A stretch of 64,000 nt of DNA from the NCBI GenBank assembly GCA_039028975.1, contig JBCCHB010000048.1, positions 37,041-101,040 of the forward strand. Direction: 5' to 3'. The position numbers and the translations under genes are program-made. The notes beneath the pieces are model-generated. The model was not told the origin of the DNA and did no database searches. It saw only the letters and a list, made by a program, of their open reading frames with translations. Shown here piece by piece: positions 26,244-35,500 of the stretch. Origin of the DNA: JAHBNG01 sp039028975 (GTDB lineage Bacteria; Chloroflexota; Anaerolineae; Caldilineales; Caldilineaceae). Position 1 is the first letter of the stretch. Every line of letters begins with the position of its first letter.

Positions 26244-27011
26244 TCACAAATCGTCCAGAAGCTGCCTCAATTCAGGGTCATCACGTAGCCGTTTTTTCGC
26301 CCGGGAAATAAGGACATAGATTTGATCCGGTGATTTCTTTAACCGGACTGCGATTTGTTCAATCGGTATTCCATATAAGTGGCGAAGAACAAATGCTTTA
26401 ATCTGTTCTTTAGAACGGGGGTTTTCCTCGACAATTCTATTCATTGCGTCAAGGACTTTCTGTGCTCGTTCTGCTTGGATGACATCCGCCGTTACCGGAT
26501 CAAAAGGTCCGCTGGTCACGTCGCCTTCGTCTTCATTCGGCAGCTCTAACGACAGCATACGTTCTTCGTTCCTTACAATTTTCCTCACCGCATCGCGCAG
26601 CTTTTGGCGGGCAAAACTCAGAAATGCTGCTGGCGTTGTAACTTTATCAATGGTCCTGTGCAGTTCGATAATCGCATCATGAGCCGCATCTTCTGCATTC
26701 TGTGGTGGCAAAAAGTAGACCATACGATCGTATAGATAGTAAGCAACCTCTTCGAATCCTTGCTTACGGATCCCATCGCCTCGCACCCCCTTACAGGCAG
26801 GGTATAACCCATATTCACAATAGATTGCAATGCAGAGGGTTTGCAGCTTACTCTCTGCATCTGCCCCGCGCTGCAAATCAATTCGATCAGGGTAGTGCTT
26901 TAGAACATGTGCAAGCCACTCATCCTCAGACAGAAGAGTCCATCCCTGTTTTTCGATGAGATGCCGGATGTGTCTCCTACACGCCTCTTCAAGCTGATTT
27001 GATCCAGCCAT
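26244..27011 (-). CDS. ECF-type RNA polymerase sigma factor
   Basis: A 255-residue sigma-70 family protein. Region 2 is around residues 85-150 (EEVAYYLYDRMVYFLPPQNAEDAAHD in outline, then FLSFARQKLRDAVRKIVRNEER). Region 4 is residues about 205-245 (RHLYGIPIEQIAVRLKKSPDQ, IYVLISRAKKRLR). An extra N-terminal segment of about 80 residues is present that ordinary ECF factors lack. It probably directs genes under control of the downstream zinc-finger anti-sigma. AAAGGTACAAG precedes the ATG. Confidence 0.85.
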   Translation of the reverse strand: MAGSNQLEEACRRHIRHLIEKQGWTLLSEDEWLAHVLKHYPDRIDLQRGADAESKLQTLCIAIYCEYGLYPACKGVRGDGIRKQGFEEVAYYLYDRMVYFLPPQNAEDAAHDAIIELHRTIDKVTTPAAFLSFARQKLRDAVRKIVRNEERMLSLELPNEDEGDVTSGPFDPVTADVIQAERAQKVLDAMNRIVEENPRSKEQIKAFVLRHLYGIPIEQIAVRLKKSPDQIYVLISRAKKRLRDDPELRQLLDDL

Positions 27012-27418
27012 CTTGTACCTTTCTGTTCGTTGATTAGAGCGTTTTGTTTGGTATTGACCGAAGGAGCTCTCTCTAAATCGTAAGTACTGAATTCTATGGC
27101 TTTTTTGGGTGCCTCTTCCGGCCTCTATCCATATAAAGGAAGATGCCGGTTCAAATCTTGCACTTCAGCATACCCAGTATTCCATATTCCTTGAAATGCA
27201 AGAAATTTGTAGACTGCTTCCTTAAATGAGTAGCCCAAGGCTACGGGAATCTGCATGTTCTATATGACTATCTTATGATCAGGTTGATTACGATCTACTG
27301 ACTATTCATAAGTGCAAGATATTTGGTTAAGTCTTCCTTATAACAGTAGGTGTCTTTGTGCAGTGTAAACGCCAACTATCAACAACCAACCCATAAATCA
27401 TGACGAGAGAAGGATACT
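27012..27418. other. Intergenic region between sigma factor and vWA gene
   Basis: A divergent 407-bp region with no gene-like frame. It contains one perfect short hairpin, GTAGCC-CAA-GGCTAC, at 27230-27244. Promoters for the sigma operon (minus) and the vWA gene (plus) must lie here, but none is convincing by eye. Confidence 0.4.
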
Positions 27419-28384
27419 ATGCAACGCTGTAGAAGATTGAATACTCACTTTATGAACCCCCAAGATTTACTCAGGTCTGGACTAGCCATCTTACTTTTGA
27501 GCGTGGCATGGATGCCTCAACCAGCCATCGCTCAATCCACCTGCGGCCCCTTGGATGTCGCCATCCTTATCGATACAACAGGAAGTATGCTGGGAGCCAT
27601 TGATAATGTCAAAGCTGAGGCAAATAATCTGGTGGACAAAATTGTAGCGGCCTCAGGTGGCGATTACCAGCTAGCCCTTGTCACCTTTCAAGATTCAATT
27701 GTTGTCTTGACGGATCTACAGCCAGGGACAGCCGATGGGATCAAAGCCCAGATCGGCGGGCTTCAGGCAAGCGCGGGTAATTCGGTGGCAGAAGCGTCAG
27801 ACGAAGCGCTGAACACGGTGATCAATCGCCTATCCACTTCAGCAGGGCGGCCTCAAAGTGGCAACTTCTCCGGTATTTGGCGCGCTGGCGACGTGACCAA
27901 GATCATTATCCTCATCACCGATGCGCCTCCAGGTGGATTTGACGATCTCTACGAGTGGGGCGTAGATGATTTGAGTGCCGCCATCCGTACCCAGGAAGCC
28001 AATGCCAATGATCTGCTTATCACGGCGGTCTATGTTCCCACTGCGGAAGGTTTAGTTGTTGGGGCCAATCTCCCCTCGGCCCCCTCTGCCATCAATATCG
28101 TCAACGATGAAAATGCGGCCATCGCCGAGCAGCTCATGCGTAACTATGCAACGGGGACGGGCGGCGGCTTCGTCAAAACGGCTCAAGATGGACAGGGAAC
28201 GGCACGGGCCATTGAAATCTCCATTACCGAATGTGGCCGCACCTTTGACGTAAACACGGACCCGGGAGGAGATGGGGATTTGAACGAGCCAGTTTCGGTG
28301 CCGGAACCGATTACGGTTGTGTTATTTGGGGCCGGATTGGCCGGGGTAGCTGGGGTTGTGCGGAGGAGGCGTAAGGAACAATGA
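27419..28384 (+). CDS. Secreted von Willebrand factor A protein with PEP-CTERM tail
   Basis: A 321-residue protein with a signal peptide (to about PAIAQS, residue 40). A vWA domain follows with a metal-site motif DTTGSM at residues 52-57, ALVTFQD and IIILITDAPPGG. The C-terminus is a textbook PEP-CTERM anchor: VPEP, a hydrophobic helix (ITVVLFGAGLAGVAGVV) and RRRRKEQ. Such tails are processed by exosortases; none is seen in this window. AGAAGGATACT precedes the ATG. The next small gene starts 4 bp after the stop, so the two are probably cotranscribed. Confidence 0.85.
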   Translation: MQRCRRLNTHFMNPQDLLRSGLAILLLSVAWMPQPAIAQSTCGPLDVAILIDTTGSMLGAIDNVKAEANNLVDKIVAASGGDYQLALVTFQDSIVVLTDLQPGTADGIKAQIGGLQASAGNSVAEASDEALNTVINRLSTSAGRPQSGNFSGIWRAGDVTKIIILITDAPPGGFDDLYEWGVDDLSAAIRTQEANANDLLITAVYVPTAEGLVVGANLPSAPSAINIVNDENAAIAEQLMRNYATGTGGGFVKTAQDGQGTARAIEISITECGRTFDVNTDPGGDGDLNEPVSVPEPITVVLFGAGLAGVAGVVRRRRKEQ

Positions 28385-28387
28385 CAA

Positions 28388-28639
28388 ATGTATAACTCCA
28401 GATCCATTTTTCAATTTGCCGATGCACTCAACGGACGAGCCAATCTGATTGTCGGAACCTATACTGTCTTGGGGTTATTGATCGGTGCCTTTTTGGGTTC
28501 CCAGTATGGTGATTTGACCTATTCACAACGGGGTGAGATTTGGACCATCTTGGGCGTGGTTATAGGCGGCTTTGTGATGAGAGGCATTTGGTGTCCGCCC
28601 GAGGCTAAAGCCATCGGGCTAACAAACAACGCCCACTAA
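28388..28639 (+). CDS. Small protein with two transmembrane segments
   Basis: An 83-residue protein, not recognised. Two hydrophobic stretches (LIVGTYTVLGLLIGAFLG and TILGVVIGGFVMRGIW) are separated by a polar loop (SQYGDLTYSQRGE), suggesting a hairpin in the membrane. It begins 4 bp after the vWA gene; AAGGA lies about 12 bp upstream. The tight spacing suggests joint expression, and perhaps a helper role for the PEP-CTERM protein, but that is a guess. Confidence 0.6.
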   Translation: MYNSRSIFQFADALNGRANLIVGTYTVLGLLIGAFLGSQYGDLTYSQRGEIWTILGVVIGGFVMRGIWCPPEAKAIGLTNNAH

Positions 28640-28664
28640 ACTGGGCTTGCTGGCCCACGATTTA

Positions 28665-28724
28665 GCCTCATTGATGAGGCGTGGTTCTGTAGCCCAGCGG
28701 TTTTAACCCTGGGGGGCATCACAG
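28665..28724 (+). repeat. Repeat D copy 1 with hairpins
   Basis: The perfect hairpin GCCTCA-TTGA-TGAGGC (28665-28680) leads into a second imperfect one around CCCAGCGGTT/AACCCTGGG (28693-28714), ending GGGCATCACAG. The 56 bp from 28669 closely match 38743-38800. The form is REP-like. It could also end transcription of the vWA/small-protein pair. Confidence 0.5.
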
Positions 28725-28786
28725 ACCCAACGAGAACTATTGACCGCGAGTCACTAACTCGCCTAGTTCCTAACCTGGACAAGCCA

Positions 28787-28896
28787 GAATTGTGAATGGT
28801 AAATGGTGAATTATGAATGGTGAACGAGTTCGCTTCCAATACACCGACATTCACCATGCTCGCAAGCGACTACTTCGCAAAATGCAATTCACCATT
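28787..28896. repeat. Heptanucleotide repeat tract
   Basis: About five tandem 7-mers of type AATNNTR (AATTGTG AATGGTA AATGGTG, then AATTATG AATGGTG) run from 28787. An 11-bp inverted match, AATGGTGAATT with AATTCACCATT, spans to 28896. The same heptamer pattern, opposite strand, occurs at 43391-43416. Short heptamer repeats of this kind are known from cyanobacteria. Confidence 0.5.
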
Positions 28897-29039
28897 AGAA
28901 ATTTTCTTGCCCAAAGTGTAAGAAATGCTTTGGTTAGATACTAAATTCGTTTACACAGAACGTTACTGATTCTACCTCAGTGAAGTCACACAAATTTAAT
29001 CAGCCATATTAATACCATAGAAAAGGAATTATCCTCATC

Positions 29040-29963
29040 ATGAAAAATTTTCAACCCATGCCCAAGCTAACAATTGTTCTGGGCATCGCCGTAATATTGT
29101 TGACTGCCAACTTGTTTATGAGCAATCAATCTCTCTTCTCTACAGATCTTCTCTCAAGCCCCGGCATTGCGCTACAGATACCCGCATTTGCCCAATCCGC
29201 CCAAGCGGCAGGACTGCAGCAGACAGACTGGGAGTTCATTTTGGAGGAGGCCGGCATCACAGCCTATACCAAAGTCGATCAACAGCTCGACTTGCAGTTT
29301 CTGCCCACAAACTTCAAGAGCATCCGCAAGCAGACTGATGATTACATTATGGGCATCGTCTATGCACCGGGCTATGCCAATTTACCCGAGTTCGATGAAA
29401 AGGGTGAAGTCCAGGTTTTGATCCATAAGGATGGTTGGTTGGTTGCTTACCTGACCCGATGGCAGACAGGGGCAGAGTTGTTCGATTGGGTCCATTATGA
29501 TTCGCAACGGCTCAATGGGACGCTGTTGGAGAATACCTTGAGATTTCTCGCTGGAGAGTTGGAATTGGCGGATACGAATATTTCTTTCTACGACTTCCGT
29601 AACCCAAATGCCACGGATCTAATTCTTGTTGCAGACCGAGCAGACGGCATAACCACAACGGATTCATTTTCTGTTAACGTGCCTCGCGAGGTTCAAATTA
29701 CGGAAAGTACGTGGGCTGCAGCACAGTTTGACTTAGAAGGTCGTGATTGCATAAACTGTGGTGGAATACGTCCTGGTACTTGTAATTTGGACGGGGGCCA
29801 GTTGGCATCACTAAAACCACCTTACGGGAAATGGCGTTTGTATTTGGGAGTCCTCAATGAAGAAAATTTTCCCCAAGGGAAAGATCATACAATCTCAGTA
29901 GGAGGCCGAGGCAAAAGAGCATACTGTGGTATTTCAGTGATTTACAGTGAGTCCACCCAATGA
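29040..29963 (+). CDS. Secreted protein of unknown function
   Basis: A 307-residue protein with an N-terminal signal or anchor (TIVLGIAVILLTANLFM) and a second possible cleavage region at AFAQSAQA. The mature part has no family I can name. Motifs that stand out: DDYIMGIVYAPGYANLPEFD, HKDGWLVAYLTRWQTGAELFDW and a Cys-rich C-terminal stretch (GRDCINCGGIRPGTCNLDGG). Its last four bases are ATGA, shared with the start of the next gene, so the two are translationally coupled. AAAAGGA lies about 14 bp before the ATG. Confidence 0.65.
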   Translation: MKNFQPMPKLTIVLGIAVILLTANLFMSNQSLFSTDLLSSPGIALQIPAFAQSAQAAGLQQTDWEFILEEAGITAYTKVDQQLDLQFLPTNFKSIRKQTDDYIMGIVYAPGYANLPEFDEKGEVQVLIHKDGWLVAYLTRWQTGAELFDWVHYDSQRLNGTLLENTLRFLAGELELADTNISFYDFRNPNATDLILVADRADGITTTDSFSVNVPREVQITESTWAAAQFDLEGRDCINCGGIRPGTCNLDGGQLASLKPPYGKWRLYLGVLNEENFPQGKDHTISVGGRGKRAYCGISVIYSESTQ

Positions 29964-31987
29964 GAATGCCAAAACAGCCCACCGCATTTCGGCATCTATT
30001 CCTGATTGGAATCACAGCCGCGATAACGCTTGTTCTGCCTCTCTCGGCCTTCACTCGGGGGGGATCTCAAGCAATCATCACAGATGGCGAAGACAGCATG
30101 TTAACCCGATCGCTGTCACAACCTACGAACCTTTTGCTCCATTTGGGCATTTCAACCGATGAAGTGGCAAACGAACTTGCCGACCGCCCACGAGTTATTG
30201 TTCAGCGCGCCGGCTTCGCTCACAATATAGAAGTCGAGCAACTACTTACCGAAGACTCAACCGTTCTTCAAAGTCTGGGCATCGCATTGGATCGTGCCAA
30301 AGCGCGCCTACAGGTCCGTCCTCGCATCGAGGTTCGGGGAGCGGGGTATGTACGCGGCGTACGCTCGTTACCATTCACCAATTTTCGCCAAAAAGTCCAA
30401 TTGATTCTCGTGAAGGGTGCAGGATTTGCGCGAGGTGTTGGATTGTCATCTATGCCCACCATTGAACCAACACCGACGATTCCGCCTACTCATACACCTA
30501 CCAATACACCAGTGCCAACCAACACACCAGTGCCAACCAACACACCAGTACCAACCAATACACCAACCACTCCCCCAACACCTACATCCACCCCCGACGC
30601 TCTCCCCATCATCACAACCATCAACCCCAACCAGGGTGTGGCCGACATCCCCAACGACCTCACCATCCAGGGCAACAACTTCGCCAGCGGTGCGCAAGTC
30701 ATGCTAAACGACACGACCCTGTCCAACATCACCTTCGTCAGCCCCCAGCAGTTGCGAGCAGTCGTTTCCGCGGATATGGCCCCAGGCACCTACAACGTCA
30801 CCGTCCGCAACCCAGATGGCGGGGAAGTGACCCTCAACGCAGGCTACACCATCTTTGCGGCCACCGATGATGATCTGACGGGAAATGCTGACGAACTCTG
30901 GGTCGATCCCAAGGCACCTCACGCCCAGCAGGCAGTTGAGCTTGGCCTTATCGTCCATCGCACGGGCGGCAAGGATCCCCTACCCAATGTCTCGGTGCGT
31001 TTCTATCTGGGCGATCCCAACAGTGGGGGGACGCTGATTGGCGATGGAACGATTCCTTTCTTGTCACCACGAGCAAGCGAGAGTACGAATCCTGTGGTGT
31101 GGACACCACCCGCAGCTGGTGACTATGAGATTTATGCCATCATCGACCCGGATAATGCAATCGACGAGACGCTGGAAAATAACAATACGGTCCGCCGCAC
31201 CATAACCGTCCTGCCGCCACTGCCCGACCAGGATGCTCCTCATGTGGATGACTTCTCCATCAACGACGGAGCAGCCTCGACCGATCAGCAGGCGATTCTG
31301 CTCGACACAACAGCGTCTGATCCCCAGCCAGGTAGTGGCGTGGCCAAGCTGCGCTTTATCGAGTTTGAGTACAGTCAAGGAGCCGAACGCTGGATTCACG
31401 TCAACGACTCCGAGTGGATGGATTACCATGCCAACCGGAACGATTACTCATGGACGTTGCTGCCTTCCGTGGGCGTCAAGATTCTGCAAGCTTGGGCCGC
31501 AGACCGGGATGGCAATATCTCCGCCTTCCCCTACAAAGCCAGCATCAACTACGTGCCACCCACAGACAAAGTCCTGCGTGACCAGGGACGAGTCTATCGC
31601 TATCCGGTCCAGCCTGGGCAGCAAATGACCGTCCGCGTAGAACCAGTCAGCGGGGATCCAGATCTCTACGTCTGGCCGCCCGACCATGAGACCCGTCCGC
31701 CGTGGGTCAGCAATCAAGAAACGGGCGTAGATGAAGTGAGTTTCACGGCACCTGTTAGCGGCACCTATCAGGTTGAAGTCTATGGCTATACGGACGCAGA
31801 ATACCGATTGCGGGTAGACATTGGCGATGGCGTGGCAAGTGCCGCATCCGCAACAGTCATTAGCCAGGTCAAGCTGGTGCGTAACCGACCGCTGGTTCCC
31901 GTTAACAGCGAGCCGGGCGCGGATGTAGCGATTCCGGCAGCGGGGCAGTCGGCGCGGGAGGTTTTCTTGCCGTTGGTGCAGCGGTAG
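29960..31987 (+). CDS. Secreted TIG/CARDB/PPC-domain protein
   Basis: A 675-residue protein. It begins with a signal peptide, then a helical segment containing two related blocks (RPRVIVQRAGFAHNIEVEQL and RPRIEVRGAGYVRGV). A Thr-Pro linker (NTPVPT repeats, 18-bp period in DNA) follows at about residues 170-210. Next are an IPT/TIG-like domain (INPNQGVADIPNDLTIQGNN), a CARDB-like domain (DYEIYAIIDPDNAIDETLEN), an Ig-like segment and a PPC domain (GDPDLYVWPPDHETRPPW). The end is REVFLPLVQR. Residues from the TIG domain onward closely match the end of the protein at 43454. Start overlaps the previous stop (ATGA). It is probably an adhesin or scaffold; no catalytic site seen. Confidence 0.75.
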   Translation: MRMPKQPTAFRHLFLIGITAAITLVLPLSAFTRGGSQAIITDGEDSMLTRSLSQPTNLLLHLGISTDEVANELADRPRVIVQRAGFAHNIEVEQLLTEDSTVLQSLGIALDRAKARLQVRPRIEVRGAGYVRGVRSLPFTNFRQKVQLILVKGAGFARGVGLSSMPTIEPTPTIPPTHTPTNTPVPTNTPVPTNTPVPTNTPTTPPTPTSTPDALPIITTINPNQGVADIPNDLTIQGNNFASGAQVMLNDTTLSNITFVSPQQLRAVVSADMAPGTYNVTVRNPDGGEVTLNAGYTIFAATDDDLTGNADELWVDPKAPHAQQAVELGLIVHRTGGKDPLPNVSVRFYLGDPNSGGTLIGDGTIPFLSPRASESTNPVVWTPPAAGDYEIYAIIDPDNAIDETLENNNTVRRTITVLPPLPDQDAPHVDDFSINDGAASTDQQAILLDTTASDPQPGSGVAKLRFIEFEYSQGAERWIHVNDSEWMDYHANRNDYSWTLLPSVGVKILQAWAADRDGNISAFPYKASINYVPPTDKVLRDQGRVYRYPVQPGQQMTVRVEPVSGDPDLYVWPPDHETRPPWVSNQETGVDEVSFTAPVSGTYQVEVYGYTDAEYRLRVDIGDGVASAASATVISQVKLVRNRPLVPVNSEPGADVAIPAAGQSAREVFLPLVQR

Positions 31988-32013
31988 TAGAGACATGGTG
32001 CGTGGTACGCAAC

Positions 32014-32292
32014 TGACTACTACAACGGATGGGGACAGAAACGGATTTGCCGCTAAGTATTTAGGAATCAGGCAAGGATCGTACCCATTCACAGGTCAGA
32101 AGGTGGCAGATTTGTCTGCTTTCTTAATAGCGAATGGACCCATCCGCTCCTGTGACTACTACAACAGATTGGGACAGAAACGGATTTGCCGCTAAGTATT
32201 CAGGAATCAGACAAGGAGCGTACCCATTCACAGGTCAGAAGATGGCAGATTTGTCTGCTCTATTCATTGGCGAATGGATCCATACGCTCCTG
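32014..32292 (+). repeat. Tandem 139-bp repeat, two units (family E)
   Basis: Two consecutive units (32014-32152 and 32153-32292) share TGACTACTACAAC, CGGATTTGCCGCTAAGTATT, TACCCATTCACAGGTCAGAA and TGGCAGATTTGTCTGCT. A third diverged unit is at 47668-47790, downstream of the paralogous gene ending at 47512. The units have no conserved reading frame. Confidence 0.75.
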
Positions 32293-32438
32293 TCTGAAGT
32301 CGCTGAGCTATTACACCTTTGAAGAGAGCTTGTTTGCCATATTCCAACCACACTGGATATTGTCATCCCTTCGGCTTCGCTCAGGGCATGCTCTGAGCCA
32401 CTGATGACGAAAGTAGGCCATAGTCACGGATGCGTCCA

Positions 32439-32455
32439 CAAGTGACTGTCACTTG
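32439..32455. promoter_or_regulatory. Perfect 17-bp palindrome upstream of the M23 gene
   Basis: CAAGTGAC-T-GTCACTTG is a perfect inverted repeat ending 66 bp before the chosen ATG at 32522. Its size and place suit a dimeric repressor site. No matching regulator is identified. Confidence 0.35.
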
Positions 32456-32521
32456 GAACGGCCTAATTTGGAAAAATTCGCTGCATATCAACAAAACAAT
32501 AAGGTACCAAGGAAGTGTTCG

Positions 32522-35500
32522 ATGTCTATGTATGTCCGGTTTTGTTTGTTAACTGGGGTATTTTGTCTGATGGGTTTTCTATTGTCCCCCTCTCCCCCAA
32601 TGGTTCTAGGTCAACAAGATAGCACATTGTATCTGCCTATCATAGGGGGAGCCAATTCTGCGCAGTCCGTTTTATCTGAAGAATTGCCTCATTTGCAGAC
32701 CGATTCGCCCACAGGTCTAGAATCTCTCCATATAGATTTCGGACCATTTGCCGAGGAAGTTGAGCTAAGAGAGGAAATCACTCAGATTTTGCAAAGGAAA
32801 CCACACGATTTGTTGAAAGGTGCTCAGTTTTTATTGACATCAGAAAATAGAGAAAAGGAATGGAGCCTCATCTCTGTTGTATCACTTGATGGACCCAATT
32901 CATCAAAGCAATATGTTGGAACTAGAGATTCCAGCAGCTTACTATTGCTCACGAAGCAACAAGGCAACTGGACAGGAGCGCTTGCAGGCACAGCACAGTT
33001 TTCGAACTTTATACAAAGTGCACCAGATAGTTTTATTGATGCTCGAAGCAAATATCATCTTGATCCTCTCAAAATTCGTTCAGCCGATGTTAGCACTGTT
33101 GAATACAAGTTTCCATGGCCAACTGGTGACTGGCAATATAGGATAGGATGGCACGCATCGGCCTTGGACATTGGAACACATACCAATGATAAACGAATCC
33201 TTGCTTCTGCTGATGGAACTGTTTCTATGATTTGTGCAGTTGGTTTGCTTAGCAGAAATGTCAAGGTAACTCACGCTGACGGAGTTACGCTTGAGTACTT
33301 CCATATTGATAAAGATCACCTTTATGTGCATGTGGGTCAATCAGTTACTCGTGGTCAAGTTCTAGGCGTCCTTAGGGCTGGTACCTGGAGTGATAGCTGT
33401 GGCTATACAGAAAATCAATTCCCATATAGTGCTCATGTACACTGGGTATTGCCTACAGATCGCTTATTTACAGTGGACGGTTGGACAATCCAACATGCAG
33501 ATAATACCTTTAGAAGGGGTAATGGTGAAACCAGGAGTCCAGGAAGTAACCTTACTTCGACGAATGTGCCTAACAATGGTGATCCATGCTCCGGCCCCAC
33601 GCTCAACAGCCCTGCCGAAGGCCAAACCCTAACCAGCCGCAGCGTTGCCTTTAGTTGGCAAGCTCCCGAAGACTGTTCTTTTGAGGGCTATACATTCCGT
33701 GTCAAAGATACCAACAATATGGATAGCGGCGGAACCACAATTGTCGATACTGGAAAGGGTGAGTCGTCCCATACGGAAACATTTTCAAGCCAGTGGGATA
33801 ACCGTGACCTTTACTGGGGCGTAAGGGCTGCAAACACCTCGTCAGCAAGTTGGTCTGTTCGTCGCTTCCGAATTGATCCCTCTGGCGGTTCATCCTGCAG
33901 CAACCCAGGTAGCGATGAAGTCGTCATCTATTCCGATAGCAACTATGGTGGCAATAATTGTAAAAAACTGAATATCGGCAATTATCCCAATCCGAGCTAC
34001 TTTAGTCCGGTTGGGAATGATGATATTGAATCGATTAAGGTCGGTAGTAACGTCAAGGCAACACTCTGCCAACACGATAATTATGGTGGCAGCTGTAGCG
34101 AATTCACGAACGATGACTCTGATCTTGGAGACAAAAGTGTTGGAAACAACTCTGCCTCCTCTGCCAAAGTCGAGGATATTTCCAGCTCATCCAACAATTG
34201 GAGCGCCAAATATTACGATAATCATGACTGCTGGTGGGATCCAAACTGCACCAGATCCCCCAACTGTGAAGAATCGGTCAATGGACCAACCCTTGATGAG
34301 AACTGGGGGATTGATGCACCTTGTGGCATGGATGGAGATGATTGGGTTGGTGATTTTTCTGCAAATATTCATTTTTCATCTGGGAATTATGTTTTTCTTT
34401 TTGACCATGATGATGGGGGGCGCATATGGCTAAATGGCCAGGGGATCGCAGATCGAGGTGGCGTCAATGATGATCCTGTTTGTCCAGCACAATATCTGAA
34501 TGGGCTAGAAGAGCTTAGAGTTTTGTTCCGTGAAAATGGGGGCGACGCGAGAATCAAGTTGACGTGGACTACAGACACAAGCATCTGTGAACCCGATATT
34601 CCACCATCACCGACTCAAAATTCACCAGCCAATAATAGTACATTTGCCCATCAAGACAACATAACATTGCAGTGGCATAGTAGCGCAGATGCGACAAGTT
34701 ATCGTGCTGAATATGATCGCACGGATGGCGGCTATATTCGCTATACAGATACAGGCAACCTGAGTTGGAATCTCGGGAGCGAACAACTGCCTGTTGGTAG
34801 TTATCGATGGCAAGTTAACGCATCAAATAGCAGTGGATGGAGCGACTGGAGTGGGAATTGGCATTTCACAGTTGTGCCTAATTCACCCACAGGTTTCTTT
34901 GCGCAACCAGTCACCGAATCTCAAATTGCTTTGGGGTGGAACAATCCAGGAGGTGAGCTAGATGGGTTCCGTATCTATCGAACCGGCTCCCCAGCCCCGC
35001 TCATTGCGACAGTCGGTTCAGGAAGCACAACGTATACCTTTAGCGGTGCTACCTGCGGCGTCAATTATGCGTTTTATGTTAAAGCCTATAAGGGCAGCTA
35101 TGAATCTGCATCCAGCGCTACAGATAGCGCGTTCATTGAGTGTCCCGCCGCAACGACGGATGTTCATGTGAAGTTTGAGGGTCGAGACAACAGTGGTGAG
35201 CGTGAGCACAACGTACCCATTACTCTTTCCATATGGGATATGGATGGTTCTTCCTTGCGCTATGAATCGCCGGATTGGCAGTCGGTGACGCCTCACAGCA
35301 GCGGAAGTTATGGGATTGCGCAAATTGACCTGACGGCAGTCAACCTAATCGACGGGGAATCGTACCAATTTCTAGTGACTGGTGCCATGCATTTGACCAG
35401 GCGGTACATTGCAAATTTCGATTCTAATACTGCCATAGATCTCACAGAGCCAGAACTTGCCGCTGGTGACGTTATGCCTGATAACACCGTAAACCTATTA

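Noticed and set aside
27180..27260. Cyclic di-GMP riboswitch suggested by GGCTACGGG
   Set aside because: Only a 6-bp hairpin is present; the conserved A-rich and GNRA parts of the class are missing.
32014..32292. Possible CRISPR or tRNA-like repeat
   Set aside because: Units are 139 bp, adjacent, without spacers or cloverleaf.
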